64,000 nt of DNA from Flaveria trinervia (GCA_025506515.1 CM046451.1:73986599-74050598), one strand, 5' to 3'. Shown: positions 47,300 through 59,677, counted from the first letter of the stretch. The notes: generated by a model not told the origin, from the sequence alone. Program-made: numbers and translations.

Positions 47300-47304
47300 A
47301 CAAC
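47300..47304. other. Target site duplication acaac, right copy
   Basis: It matches 13544-13548. Removing the array leaves an open frame across the junction (SQTTQPLNSTTSTP), consistent with a single insertion into the integrase-RT linker of G. Confidence 0.8.
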
Positions 47305-49192
47305 CACTAAACTCGACAACATCAACTCCACAAGATGAATCTTCTAATCCTTTAGGGTGAGCACTTGATGTAAACGATTCCTCCTCTAATGATGATGAAG
47401 TGGAGACTGAACAGGTGGACTAGGGGAATAGGTTCCTACTAATGAAAGTACACAAGCCACAAATCCTGATGCCTTTGACATTTCGGAACCTCATACTCCA
47501 ACAGCTATAGATCCTGAACCTGAGTTTAACAATCTGGATAATGAGGTGGTTGTTCCATTAACTCCCAGATCTAGGCTAATTGTTTATCATCCCTTGGACA
47601 ATGTCATTGGGGATCTTAGATTGGGAGTACAGACCAGAAATCAGCTATACACAGCTGATTATGCCTCGGTAATGGAAAAGGGATACCTTCACGATGGAGC
47701 ATAACGATGTTTTGTGTCTCAATTTGAGCCAAAATACATTAGTGAAGTGTAAACGGTGAAGCATGGGTCAATGCAATGCAATGCAAGAAGAACTCCTACA
47801 GATCAAGAATTAGGAGTGTGGACCTTTGTGGACAAACCAAAAGGTGCTAAGGTGATTGGCACTAAATGGGTACTAAAATGCAAGAAACATGACAAAGGGT
47901 AATAATCATGAATAAGGATCGACTTTTAGTTCAAGGATTTCGACAAGTCGAAGGCATAGATACAATGAAGTGTTTGCACCAGTGGCAAGGATGGAAGCAA
48001 TACGTATATTTCTAGCTTATGCATCCTACATGAAGATCAAAGTCTATCAAATAGATGTCAAGAGTGTGTTCCTTCATGGTGAAATCCGTGAGACAGTGTA
48101 TGTCAGTCAACCCGAAGAATTTGAGGATCCTTATCATCGGGACAGAGTTTACAAGCTTGATAAGGCTCTCTACAAGCTCCATCAATCCCCTAGAGCATGG
48201 TATGAGAAACTCTCAACACATCTGGTGAAACACAATTTTCACGGGAAGTTATTGACTATACACTATTCATCAAAGAAAAAGATGGTGACTTACTACTTGT
48301 ACAGATTTATGTTGATGACATAATCTTCGGTTCCAAACACAAAGAGTTATGTAAAGAATTTAAATGTATAATTAAAGCAGAATTCGAGATGAGTGCCATG
48401 GAGAGATGAAGTTCTTTCTCGGGTTACAGGTTGATTAAACACCAAAGGGTATATTTCTACATCAGACAAGTATGTAGACGATATCCTTAGTCCGTTCGAT
48501 ATGGAGAATGTTTCTACAGCTGGAACTCCACTTGCTACAAACCATGACGCGACACCCGACGAAAATGGTGATCGGATTAATCTATACAGAGGAATGATCG
48601 GATCTCTCATGTACCTCACAACCTCACGATCTGATATCATGTACGCGACGTGTCTTTGTTTGAGATATCAGGAGAAACCAAAAGTCTACCATCTCATAGG
48701 CGTAAAAAGGATTTTTTGTTATGTGAAGGGTACACACACACACTCGGGTTATGGTATCCCCATGACGATAACTTTGAGCTTACAGTGTACAGTGACTCGG
48801 ACTATTATGGAGGTTGCAAAATGAATTACAAGTCAACATCAGCAGGATGCCGGTTCTTTGGTAGACGGTTAGTCACCTGGCAGTGTAAGCAGACCTCTGT
48901 TGCTCTGTTAACATGTGAAGCTGAATACATTGTTGCTGCAAGTTGCTGTTCACAAATCATTTGAATTCAACAGCAAATGCGCGACTATTGTTTGCAATTT
49001 CTAACACACTCCAATTTTTGTTGATAATTCTGCTGCTATAGCCATAACAAAAAATCCGGTCCAACATCTTAAAACTAAACACATCGGTATCAAATATCAC
49101 TTTATACGTGACTGTTTTGAAAAGCACGAAATCGATGTGGTTAAAATTATACGGATTTTCAACGCGCCGACCTCTACACAAAGCAGTTAATC
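47305..49192 (+). pseudogene. Element G pol, linker, RT and RNase H
   Basis: The Ser/Asp/Pro-rich linker runs 47305-47720. RT begins near 47840 with TKWVLKCKK and is open 47970-48323, with VYQIDVKSVFLHGEI, ALYKLHQSPRAWYEKL and an intact QIYVDDIIFGS near 48300 after a shift. RNase H follows with MIGSLMYLTTSRSDIMYATC (48594), YSDSDYYGG, LLTCEAEYIVAA (48900) and HIGIKYHFIRDCFEKH (49080). Breaks are frequent. The block 47840-48250 repeats the RT piece at 13075-13490, so G carries two partial RT copies around its linker. Confidence 0.75.
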
Positions 49193-50868
49193 GATGGGAT
49201 AAAAGTCACCTAACCACTATTTAAATGTAACGTTGGATTCTAGAATTTTAAAATTGTGTAAGACACTTAAAAGGGGCTTTAATTATTACAATTTTTAAAT
49301 CGAAAATACTAAAATTGAACCTTGTTAAATTTTGTAGATGGCCACCAACAACAGTGAAAATAATGAAATCCCGTCCGCTCACTCACTATCACTAAGGACC
49401 ATTCTCCAAAAGGAACGTCAAAACCATAATAACTTTATTGATTGTTTTGAAACTTGAGAATTGTTCTCAAGCAAGAGAAATGATCGTATATTTTTGACGA
49501 TCCGATTCCCGATCAACCTAGTAAGAAGGACGAGGCGGCCTACAATAATTGGGTGAAATACAATAGTGACTCGGTCCAAGTGTCTTGCCTCATGTTTGCA
49601 GGTATGACTCTGGATCTCCAAAAGGAGTATGAACATCATGGAGCATATGAGATGATAACCCAGTTAACGGAAACGTTCCAACAACAAGCAAGGGTAGAGC
49701 GCTTCGAAACGGTTTTAGCACTCCATGCGTGTCGTATGGATGACACCCAATCTGTTTCATCTTATGTACTTAAGATGAAAAGCCACATCGACCGCCTTGA
49801 AAGGCTGAATTCTCCCTTCTCGAAGAGTTGGCTACGGATTTGATCCTTAACTCTTTGTGAAAAAAGTTTGACAACTTTTTCATGAATTATAACATGAACG
49901 GGTGGGACAAGAACATAAGTGAGCTTCACTCTATGCTCAAAATTGTCGTGGCAGCCCTGGGTAAAAGGGTTTTACCTGTTCTTACCATCAAAGAAGGTGG
50001 GAACAAGAAGAGGCCTCACCCCGTACCCAAGGCAAATATAACCAAGGGTAAGGGGCACGTTAGGGGAAAGGGAAAGGGAGTGGTAAGAGCGCCACCACCA
50101 AAACCAGTGGAGAAAAAGGCAAAGTTTGCTTTGAATGACCCATGCTTTAAGTGTGGGGAGATTGGACATTGGGCAAGAAATTTCCCAGTCCATCTCAAAG
50201 AGTTGCAAGCTAAGAGGGATGTTGGGCATACCTCAGGTACAATTTTCATGATTCATATTGATCAAATTTTAATATCCTCTAACACATGGGTATTGGATAC
50301 TGGATGCGGAACTCATATTTGCAACTTATTGTAGGGGTTCAAAAGAAGTAAGGACTTCATGAAAGGGGAAGTTAGCCTCTACTTGGGGAATGGAGCTAAA
50401 GTTCAAGTTGAAGGCCAAGGGGACTACATCTTGAAGCTTCCAAATGGTTTCGAATCAATTTTAACAATATTTTGTATGCTCCTAGTTTGAGTAGGAACAT
50501 TATTTTTGTTGCCCATTTAAGACAATATGGTTATGTTTTGACATTTATTGAAAATGAAATTCATGTTTCTTTTAATGGCATATTTTATTTTAAAGCTAGT
50601 CCTATTAATGGTATTTATGAATTGGTTTGTGAAAACACATTATATGATAGCTCATTGTACCAAACCACCACTAAGAAACTCAAATTGGATTTGAGTGATA
50701 CCTATATTGGCATTGCCGTCTTCGTCATATAAAAAGAAGCGCATACAATCACTTCAAAAAGGGTCTTTTAAAAGAAAGTGAATATGATTTATTTGATGTA
50801 TGTGAATCTGGTTTACTAGGTAAAATGACAAAGGCACCTTTTAGTGGCAAATCCAAAAGGGCAAAAGA
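49193..50868 (+). pseudogene. Diverged Angela leader-gag-protease fragment H
   Basis: It starts at a diverged copy of the 24-bp leader repeat (49194-49217), followed by short leader, ATG 49339 (MATNNSENNE), gag core (49553-49843), basic region and a zinc knuckle CFKCGEIGHWARNF with the last Cys changed to Phe (50146-50187). The protease WVLDTGCGTHICN (50288-50326) is intact. The pre-integrase region (50472-50730) is broken, and the fragment ends near KSKRAKE where element CE begins. It lacks LTRs and is clearly older than the Angela array. Confidence 0.75.
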
Positions 50869-52439
50869 GAAACCCACGAAGCAAATGTTTGTCTTCACTC
50901 TTGTTTCTTATCCCAGATAGAGCCAAATAAAGTTAATGAGGCTCTAAGGGATGGAAGTTGGGTTAAAGCTATGCAACAAGAGTTGCTTCAATTCATAAGA
51001 CAGAAAGTTTGGAACATTTGTCCTCTTCCTCATGGGAAGACTACTATTGGTACCAATGGGCGTTTAGGATCAAGAGGATGATAGAGGCATTATTATCAAG
51101 AACAAACTAGACTAGTTGTTCAAGGATACACCCAAGAAGAAGGGATTGACTACACTAATGTCTTTGCTCCAGTAGCCAGACTAGAAGCTATTAGAATATT
51201 CATGGCATTTGCAGCCTCCAAGATCTTCAAGGTCTTTTAGCTTGACGTGAAGTGTGCTTTTCTTTATGGAGTGATTGATGAAGAGGTGTATGTCAAATAG
51301 CCTCTTGGTTTGTAGATCCCGATCATCCTGATTATGTCTGCAAGCTTGTCAAAGCTCTTTATGGGTAGCATCAGGCACCCAGGAAGTGGTATGAGACACT
51401 ATCTGAGTATCTTTGAAAACATGGATACAGGAGAGGTACTATAGATGGAACTCTCTTCATCAAACGATAGGGAAATGACATATTGGTAGTTCAAGTTTAT
51501 GTGGATGACATCATCTTTGGTTCAACTAATCCAAAGCTATGCAAAGACTTTGAGAAACTGATGAAAGATAGACTTGAAATGAGTGCCATGGGGGAACTCA
51601 ATTTCTTTCTGGGAATTCAAGTGAAGCAAGTTGAAGATGGCATCTTCATAAGTCAGTCAAAGTATGTTCAGAACATGCTCAAGAGGTTCAACATGACTGA
51701 TTGTAAGATTCCTAAGACACCCATAGCTTGAAACCACTCCCTTGGACTTGATCTTGAGGGGAGTGTGTAGATGAACACTTATACAGGGCTATGATTTGGT
51801 CTCTTATTTATCTTACTGCTAGCAGGCCTGATATTATGTTTGCTACATGCATTTGTGCAAGATATCAAGCCAACCTTATGATATCTCACCTCATCACTGT
51901 CAAGAGGATTCTAAGATACCGTAAAGGTACTTCACACTTTGGTTTATGGTACCCAAAGAATCCTGACTTCAATATGTATGCTTACACATATAGTGATTAT
52001 GGTGGTTGCAACATGACTACAAAATCTACATCTGGGGGATGTTAGTTCCTTGGTGGAAGGGTTGTCTCATGGCATTGCAAGAAACAATCATGTGTCTCTG
52101 CATCAACTGTTGAAGTTGAATACATTGTTGCTGCAAGGTGTTATGTTCAAGTGCTTTGGATTCAGAATCAGATGCTGGACTAGGGGTTAAACTTCAAGGA
52201 GACTCCCATTCACATAGACAACAATAGTGCTATATCAATCATAGAGAATCCTATGCAACACTCAAGCACCAAGCACATCAATATCAGGTATCATTTAGTA
52301 GGAGTTAATTATGAAAAAGGATTATTAAACTAGTCAAGGTTCACATAGCTGAATATATGCTGATCTATTTACAAAGGCTTTTGATGAACAGAGATTTACA
52401 TATCTAATATCAGCTATTGGGATGATCAACTTTGACTAG
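50869..52439 (+). pseudogene. Element CE pol, linker end, RT and RNase H
   Basis: This is a SIRE-type pol truncated at its 5' side. It opens with the linker end (SQIEPNKVNEALRDGSW) and RT (QEEGIDYTNVFAPVARLEAI, 51138-51197). The YVDDIIFGS box (51501-51527) is intact in an 82-codon frame, ending with PKTPIA-stop. RNase H has MIWSLIYLTASRPDIMFATC, YTYSDYGGCN (one D lost), EVEYIVAA and HIDNNSA, and the end YADLFTKAFDE...INFD-stop at 52437-52439. Many stops make it inactive. It is closely related to element D pol. Confidence 0.8.
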
Positions 52440-53119
52440 GTTTTTCTGAAAACCACTTCTTATTATTTCTTAAAATGTGTGTGTCATATGTTGTCTAGTC
52501 TATCACTTTCATAAGCTATTGTTTTCTTTGGATGAAAAATTTTTTGAAGACTTTCCTTAGATTTCTAAAAATGTTTGATCTTTCGAAAGATATGGTTTTA
52601 TCTTCAGAAGAAAATCATGCCTTCAAAACAAATAACTGTCTAAGAAATTTTATCTTCACAAGAGATTTTTAAAATATCTTCCAAAGCTTAAATGCTTGTC
52701 TCAGACACTTATATGTTTTCAAGGACCTTTTTCTTCCGAAGCAAATTAACTCGCAGAAGCTTTATTTTTCTGTGAACAAAGCATTCAAGTCTTAATTTTT
52801 CTTCTGAAGCAAAATTTTCAAAACTCTAAGGAAATTCTTCCGAAGTCATTTTAGCTTTGGAAGCTTTTTCATTTAAACTTTCGAAGATAATTTACCTTCG
52901 GAAGCTTCGGAGCAATAGTAAACTACTTTTTCAGCGGTGGGACCGACATTCGGATTTCAAAGTTTATCCTCTTTCATAAACTTTATCTGAATCCTTTTCA
53001 CATATAACCCAATGGTTTCCCCCTCTTTCTATCATCTGCTTCTTCCACCAAACCTAAAACCCCAAATTCTCTCTAAAATTTCTTTCTTCTTTCCTTCTTC
53101 ATCCTTAAGCTACCTCACA
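52440..53119 (+). other. Element CE pol-to-extra-ORF spacer
   Basis: This non-coding spacer holds, at 52570-52920, an irregular series of imperfect inverted motifs (cttccgaag, cttcggaag, cttctgaag, cttccaaag), as in the D and CE LTRs. A TATA-like catataa is at 53001-53007. The ATG at 53012 is too close to that TATA to be transcribed, which favours the ATG at 53120. Confidence 0.65.
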
Positions 53120-55140
53120 ATGTCCAACCCCGTTCACAGAACGGACCTGAACTTTACCATGCAGCTACACAGGCAACGTAACCAGCTCGCTCTAGTAAGC
53201 TCTGAGAAAGATCCTCATTTCTTAGAGATTTGCCGCTTCTTAGCTTTGTCCAACTACTTCACCTCCCTAACCATTGGTCCTCCACTCTATGAGGATCATC
53301 TACTTGAATTCTGGAAGACCTGCCAAGAGGTCATAATGGATGGGGAGAAGGCATTGTCTGCCACAGTGCAGAGGAGAACAATCTTCATCACTCTGGCCAT
53401 CATCAATATGCATCTTTAGTTGGATCATGAAGAAGGTGAGGTGTTCTTCCCAAAGGAAGCAGTCAATCATTCTTTTGAGTAGATGGGCTATGAGGGAGAC
53501 TACTCTATAAAGACCATCAAGAAAGGGAAGGTCTCATCCGAGTGGAGATTCCTGCTCCATGTGGTTATCGACAGCTTATCCAACAAGCATGGTGGATGGG
53601 ACCAGATTCTTGAGGATCTCTTCTTCATTATCCATGGAATGATTCAGGGGGTCAAGTTCAGGCATTCTTAGTTTGTTTATACTAATTTACTTGCCAACTT
53701 GGACTCCTTAGAATCTTGCATGTTCCCTAGTTATGTCCTATACATTCTTAACTATGAACTGGGCTCACAGTTAAGGGGAACAGGTATCATTCTTAAACTG
53801 TGACAGATGAAGCCCGACATCTTTAAATACTGAGAAAGCATATTGTTGGCTTCTCTGGGGTAGAAACAGCCCTAGTCCCAAAAATGTTTAAGCTCATTGC
53901 TCAAGGTGACAACCTAGCTGCCCAGCTAGTGTTGAACCCACACCTTTAACTTCCCATCCACCCAACAGCCTTAAATCACCCTCACTTACCAAAGAAAATC
54001 CAAACGAACCCCTACTCAGGCTATTTAGCCTATGCAGGTTCCTATACACTCACCCATACAGGAGGAAGTAGACACTGGAGCTCCCACTTCTCCTGAGGAA
54101 CAGACCACTCCCATCTCTTCAAGGATTAGTGCTGAGGTTCCTTATGCTCTCAGCCTGATTAGCTCATTAGCCACCTCTCCCAAATTACCTTAAGCCATCA
54201 CTTTGAGTCTCAACACTCAGGTGATCAACCTTGAGGGGACAGTTACCATCCCTAGCCTTTAGATCTCAATCAACCTATCCCCAACCTTGACTTCTATACT
54301 TAATAAGATTTAGGTTTTAGTGAGTACGATGATTCTCTCTTCTTTTCCCCTACTCAAAGAGAGATGCGTGCTCATGAGTCTACTACTTCTAGCCCACATC
54401 AATCACCTATAACTGAGGTGGATACTTCTAAACATGTTCAGAACGTCCATATGGAAGAGTCTCTCACTTTTGAAAGTGATTACATTATTAACACCTCAAC
54501 CATGGTAACACAGCCCACTGACATCTCAACGGAGATTGGCACTGAGCAGAGGAAGTCCAGCAGCCAAAAACCTGAAGCTAGTGGTGAGAGTGAAGACTTT
54601 GGTCCAATCATCTCATCCCCTAATGATTCTTTTGATGAAGATGGGGGGAATCTAAGACTAAAGGTGAAACAACTGTCTACAACATGCACCTATTTAGTCT
54701 CCAAGGTTAGTCACCTTGAATCTCAAGTGACTACCTTGCCGAACAGGGTCAATGATCAGCAACTTGATATTTCATATCTTAGGAACAACTAGCTAGGAGA
54801 CCTTTAAGAGGAGCTCAACCAGGAACACAAGAACCTATGGATGTGATTGACCTAACTCCTGGCTCACCTATGCAAGTGGGTGATGCTACTAAAAAGGGGG
54901 AGAAAGTCATTACAATCACAAAACCTGGGAATTCATAAAAGAGAATGGACACTGAGGACTCACCATCCTCACTTGCAATTGTATCTTCCCAGCAACCTCC
55001 TGAAGTTCACATTGATGTGGACTACATAGACTCCTTCATACAAAGTCTGTTTGAGGAAGGGATACCAAGGGCCATATAATCTCTACCAACTTCCAATCAC
55101 ATCATTGGGTGGAGGTATGATAGCAACAGGAGAGCCCTAA
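53120..55140 (+). pseudogene. Element CE extra ORF, first half
   Basis: The preferred start is 53120 (MSNPVHRTDLNFTMQL), parallel to MATMQL of element A. The N-terminal domain is open to 53419. After a stop it continues with GYEGDYSIKTIKKG and HGGWDQILEDL (53483-53671), corresponding to GYQGDLSASTILKK and SSWDQLSSRW of A. A Ser/Thr/Pro-rich middle follows, open 54364-54792, with heptad-like LVSKVSHLESQVTTL near its end. The last stretch (to 55140) reads GWRYDSNRRAL and joins in frame to 7950 when element D is removed. Stops and shifts are frequent. Function is unknown. Confidence 0.7.
55136..55140. other. Target site duplication cctaa, left copy (element D)
   Basis: cctaa adjoins the D 3' LTR and matches 7945-7949. 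A further copy lies in the duplicated flank at 55198-55202. Confidence 0.8.
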
Positions 55141-56065
55141 TGCAGGATCAATGTTTGTCAATAAACACTTATGTTTTTCTCCCAAACACATGAGAGCCCT
55201 AATGCAGGATCATGTTTGTCACTAAACACTTATGTTTTTCTCTTAAACTCACCTAGAACAACACTCAGGTTAAGATAGAATCAGTAAGAGTTGATCACAA
55301 TATAGAAAGTAATAATGAACACAAGAAGTAATTTTGAAGGTACTTTTATATATTGCTTCTCACTAAAAATACAAGACTCTTACAAGCCGTTGTTTTGTTA
55401 CAATAAGTTACAAAGAGAACCTATATATAATACTACCCACAGCCGGATATTCTTTGATACCAACTGCGATCCTATAGCTAAAGTCTATATCACAAGACTA
55501 AACTTTAAGGTATCTCGAATAAAGCCTTATCTGAGATTTGGTAGTCAGGACATGTCCCTGACTTACCTTCTGTCACCAACTAAAGTTGGTAACATGTACT
55601 ATCATGAAAAGGTGAATAGTGGAATAAAGTATGGTCAACTGCATGGCTCTTTAGGAAGAAGCCATATAGTATTAGAGGTCTATACCGGAGTGTCAGAGAC
55701 CATGCTTGTGTCGACTAGTCATAGCAGTGTCTTCCGAAGGTTAAATGGCTTCGGAAGAGTAAGTACTTCCGAAGCCACTAATACTTTGGAAGAGGCTCCT
55801 TCTTCCAAGGCTTGGAGACTTCGTCTTTTCTTCATACTTCGGAAGTGGTCTTCAGTTTATTCTTCTATGGTTTGAACTTTGGAAGTATACACTTAGACTT
55901 CAGAAGTAGAGTTCTGTCTTCAGAAGTTGATCTTTCACTTTGTCTTCGGAAGAACTCTACAACCTTCGGAAGTTCCATGCTAAGTTTCGGAAGCCTTTGC
56001 ATTCAGTACCAAAATTATCTAAGTGGCTTAGTTTGGGTTGCATTAGCCTTCTTCTTGATCCAACA
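55141..56065 (-). repeat. Element D 3' LTR with 62-bp terminal duplication
   Basis: The main LTR is 55203-56065, collinear with the 5' LTR at 7080-7944, ending gatccaaca. Its first 50 bases plus 12 bases of flank (tgagagccctaa) are duplicated in front at 55141-55202. Many cttccgaag/cttcggaag motifs lie at 55730-55990. Confidence 0.85.
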
Positions 56066-56080
56066 AACTTCCCCTAGGCT
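56066..56080 (-). other. Polypurine tract of element D
   Basis: On the minus strand this reads agcctaggggaagtt, directly upstream of the 3' LTR, one base different from the CE tract. Confidence 0.85.
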
Positions 56081-56095
56081 ATTGCTACCAAAACT

Positions 56096-59000
56096 TCACT
56101 TGTTTTTTCTTCTCAAAACTTTCGGCACCAAGGAGCGTAAATATTTGTCTGTCTCCTTGCTCTTCCTTGATGTGGTGCTGAGAAGTTTGTACAGATCCTT
56201 GGTGGACATTAAATCCAGTCTGTCACCTTGGATAACATGTACCCCATGTTGTTGCCCTTTGAAAATAGTTAGTTGTTGGGAACTGTAATCATATTCCCAT
56301 CTGACTATAGGTTCCAATTCTGGACACTCCACCATGTGTAGAACGGCAGTGCCTTTGGTGGAGGTCTTTCCTTGTCTTCCTGTCTTCTCAATCGCAACTC
56401 TTCTTCAATCTTGGCCATTGCATTTAACTTGATAGGTGAAGGCTTCTAAGGTAATTCTAATGGGAGTAGCAGCTTCAGAGTTGGAGGGTTTGGAGAATGG
56501 CTTCTTTGTTAACTCAGCAATATCAAACCTGCTGGAGTGTAGCAGAGAGGTTGCATTAAGTCTATTGACTTCGCCATTTTCCCTTTTTACAACAAAGTTG
56601 GGAGAAGTTTCATCGACCTCCACTGGACTATTTTCTTTCTAGGCACAAGAGACTGACTGGGAATCTTGTCCTCTTTCTTAGTGTCTAGCAGAGTCAACAA
56701 TTTCCTTTTAAGTTTCTTCTCTTCATCATTTAATGAATCAGAGTTGAGGCCTAGAAGTCTAGCTTTCTGGTCCAGTGTTCTTCTAGGTAAATCAAGAAAT
56801 TGGTCTCTTGTGAGGGAACAAGAGGATCCATCAACATGGGTAATGTTGACAGAATCTTCATCACATGAGACTTTACTCAGAGTTGTGCAGTTGATGAGCT
56901 TGGTCTTGATTACCTTAAACTCCTCAAGAGAGAGATGTTGAGAAGGCTGAGGCAATGGTGGGATGGTACTTGGGTAGGTTGAGGTTCAGAGGTTCTGGGG
57001 AGTGTTTTGGGTTGAAGGATTGGAAGATTGGGTGGTTTTGGTGAGGGAGAAGCTGTGGGTAATGGTGTGGGTTCAGGGGTGAAAGGTTCGGTTTTAATGG
57101 TGAAGGGTAAGGGTGAGAGTTCTGGTTGAGGTGGAGTGGTTGGAGTGAAGGTCATCCCCTTTACCCTTCTGTACATCTCTTTTCTCTTCCCCATCCGGAT
57201 GTTAGCCTTGATTTCATTGACAATCCGTTGAATTGTCTTTTCAGACATGTGACCCACTTGCTTACCAGAGAAGCCATGAGCCCGAAGATAGTCTTTCATC
57301 CAGGCCTTCTTAGTGAGCTTCTTGGTTGCAGTCTCCCAAGCCTTTTCCTCCTCCTCCTTCTTCTTCTTCTTTTCCTTTTCTCTTGTTGCCTTCTTCCTTT
57401 CTTTCTACATTTGATCCTGCTCTTTGTTGTAGATCTAGAGGATCGTATCATCATTGTATGGAGAAAGCTCTTGAAGATTAAAGCCTCTGGAGAGTAGGAA
57501 GTTTATCCTATCTCTCCTCAGCTACAGCTCAGCCTCCATCTGTTTTTCTTCTTCTTTCTCCAAGGCCAACCTGGCTTCTTCTTCAAGTTTCAGCTGGTTG
57601 CCTTCTCCAGATCCACCAACTCCTCTAGTGGTAGCAAGAGTGTCTCTTCATTGGCAGCTCCCAATTGGATAAGCTGGTCAATGATCTCTTCTCTTCTTAT
57701 GTTGTTGACAGCCTCCTGATTGGTTGCCGCTGCTTTTGTATTAGCAGCTAGCAACTTCTCAGTTTGAAGTCGTCCTTTCTTCTTAAGTTTCTCAATCTTC
57801 TCCTCTTCCTAAAGCTCTTCCGCAGTCAATTTTCTTTTGCCATTGTCTTTTGAAGTGCTTCACTGTGGTGGTTCTTGGAAAGAGAGTTCTGATTGTGACA
57901 GAGGTAGATATGGTGTCTGTGATGGAGGAAGTTTCAAAAAGTCCTCGCTGTTCACCTCAGATGCCATTTCAAGGATGCATTTGTGATGATCAGTTCCTCG
58001 GACATCTTAAACACTCCTTCCGCAGCTTTCATTTCAGCTTCGAAATATTCAGCTTGTTCTTCTGAGGCTTTAACTTCAGCTTCGGAAGTTAGAGGAGATG
58101 TAGATTTTGCCCCAACTATTTTAGTTGCTGGGCCATCGGTCCCCATTTCCCCTTTGAAATGAATCTTAGGTTCCATGTGGTCCTTAGGTTAACCAACTTC
58201 TTTCATAGTGGTAGAACGTGCAGTCAGCCTCTGAATCTCTTCAGTATCAAAGTAGCATTGCAGCATCTGGACTTGGTTGATCTGTGGAGGATCTCAACAA
58301 AACATGGTGAAAAATCTGTAGAGATCACTGAGCATCTTTGAGTCAATCTGCAGAATGACTTGAGATGGCTCAGACGCAGTGATGATAGAGTAGATGAAGT
58401 TCAAGTTGGAGTTGAAGTGTGGCTCTGTTGGGGGTCCTCAAATGTTTGTCTCTGAACATTCCCCTCGTTTTTGGTAGCATCATCTTGAGAGCTAGATGAT
58501 CTAGAGGCAGAAGTCAATGATACCGGAATAGGTACATGCCTGATAAACCTCTCTATCTGTTTCTCAGCTAGTTTGTCCTTGAGATTATCATTCTCAAGTT
58601 GCTATGTGACGGACCTTGCTTCTAAAGTCCTAACCAAGGATTCAGGTTTGAGACTTTAGATAGAAGGTCGTGAATGAGTAGTTTCATGCTTCCCTCATCT
58701 TCTTTTGAAGAATCATGGGGAGATGAGGTAACATACCTGGTATGTTCAGCCTCACCACCAGATGTGGTTTCATGGCACCCTGGTTTCCCATGCTCAATGA
58801 TGTCTCTTTCAGAGTCATCAAAGTGCTCAGTTGCTGAGATTCAATCTGAGATATGTTACCACTATCCACAAGGTCCATTGAGGCACCTTCTGTAGTTGCA
58901 ACTGAATCTACGAGAGTCCCCTCCACATTAGTGGGACTCACGTCAGTAATAGGTTGCTGATGGGGGGGGCTAGAGATAAGTGATTTCTCCGGCTCGATTG

Positions 59001-59677
59001 ATTTTGAAGAGGGCGTTGTAGATCAACTTCATTGCCATGGAGAGATGTTATCTCTTCATCATTTTTGAAGAGAAGGTCAATTAAGATAGGGAGGTTAGCC
59101 TACTGACCAGGACCTTGATCAATGTCTACAGGCATTGAGCCTTTCGTGGGGCTGTCCCTTGTTGGCTGTTCAGAAGAGTGTAGATACTCATTCTGAAGGC
59201 TTTTGCTAGTTTGGGTGTTGGCTCCTGGGTTTGAGACTGAGGAGACTCAAAACCCATATTGACGTCAAAAGAGAAGGATGGAGAGACCTTACACTGACTG
59301 GGAGCCCATGTTTCCACTCTAGTCTTTTTAGATTGAAAATGAGGGGCTTGTTCAATCATAGAAGATTGAACAAGGGTTCGTTTAGGGCGTCTATGATATG
59401 TGATGGTGATGGGTGGAGAAGGCAGTGTTGGCATTGTGGTGGAGGTTGCTGGTGTGGTTCATCACCTGTGGGGTGAACAGGGATGTCACCAGGAGCTATG
59501 CGCTCAATCATACACGGAAGCAGAGTGGTGTACCTTCCAGTGAAGTTGGTGGATACCTTCCTCAATGTCTTGAAGATGGTAGGCTGGATGTGCAGGACAG
59601 TCAGAGCAGCTGCACAGACAAGCATGCTCTGGTCCACTCATAGTTGATGATGACAGGATCAGTGATCACAAGTTTGA
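56096..59677 (-). pseudogene. Element D extra ORF (env-position, unknown function)
   Basis: It reads leftward from the B insertion point; its N-terminus is not visible. In order: TIFKTLRKVSTNF (near 59570), a Pro/Ser/Thr-rich section, PPHQQPITDV (about 58960, matching SPHQSPITEV of CE), an Ala/Glu-rich helical part (58176-57952), a charged coiled-coil-like region (57800-57350), YLRAHGFSGKQVGHMSEKTI (57290-57231), a Pro-rich stretch, then three related modules. These carry NITHVDGSSCSLTRDQF (56815), FVVKRENGEVN (56595) and WEYDYSSQQLTIFKGQQ (56300). It ends at 56096. Several frameshifts and stops break it. No signal peptide or membrane span is evident. Confidence 0.7.

Noticed and set aside
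57126..57497. Plus-strand Leu/Phe-rich frame resembling membrane segments
   Set aside because: It is antisense to the Glu/Lys-rich part of D's extra ORF. Lys/Glu codons read backwards give Phe/Leu, a common artefact.
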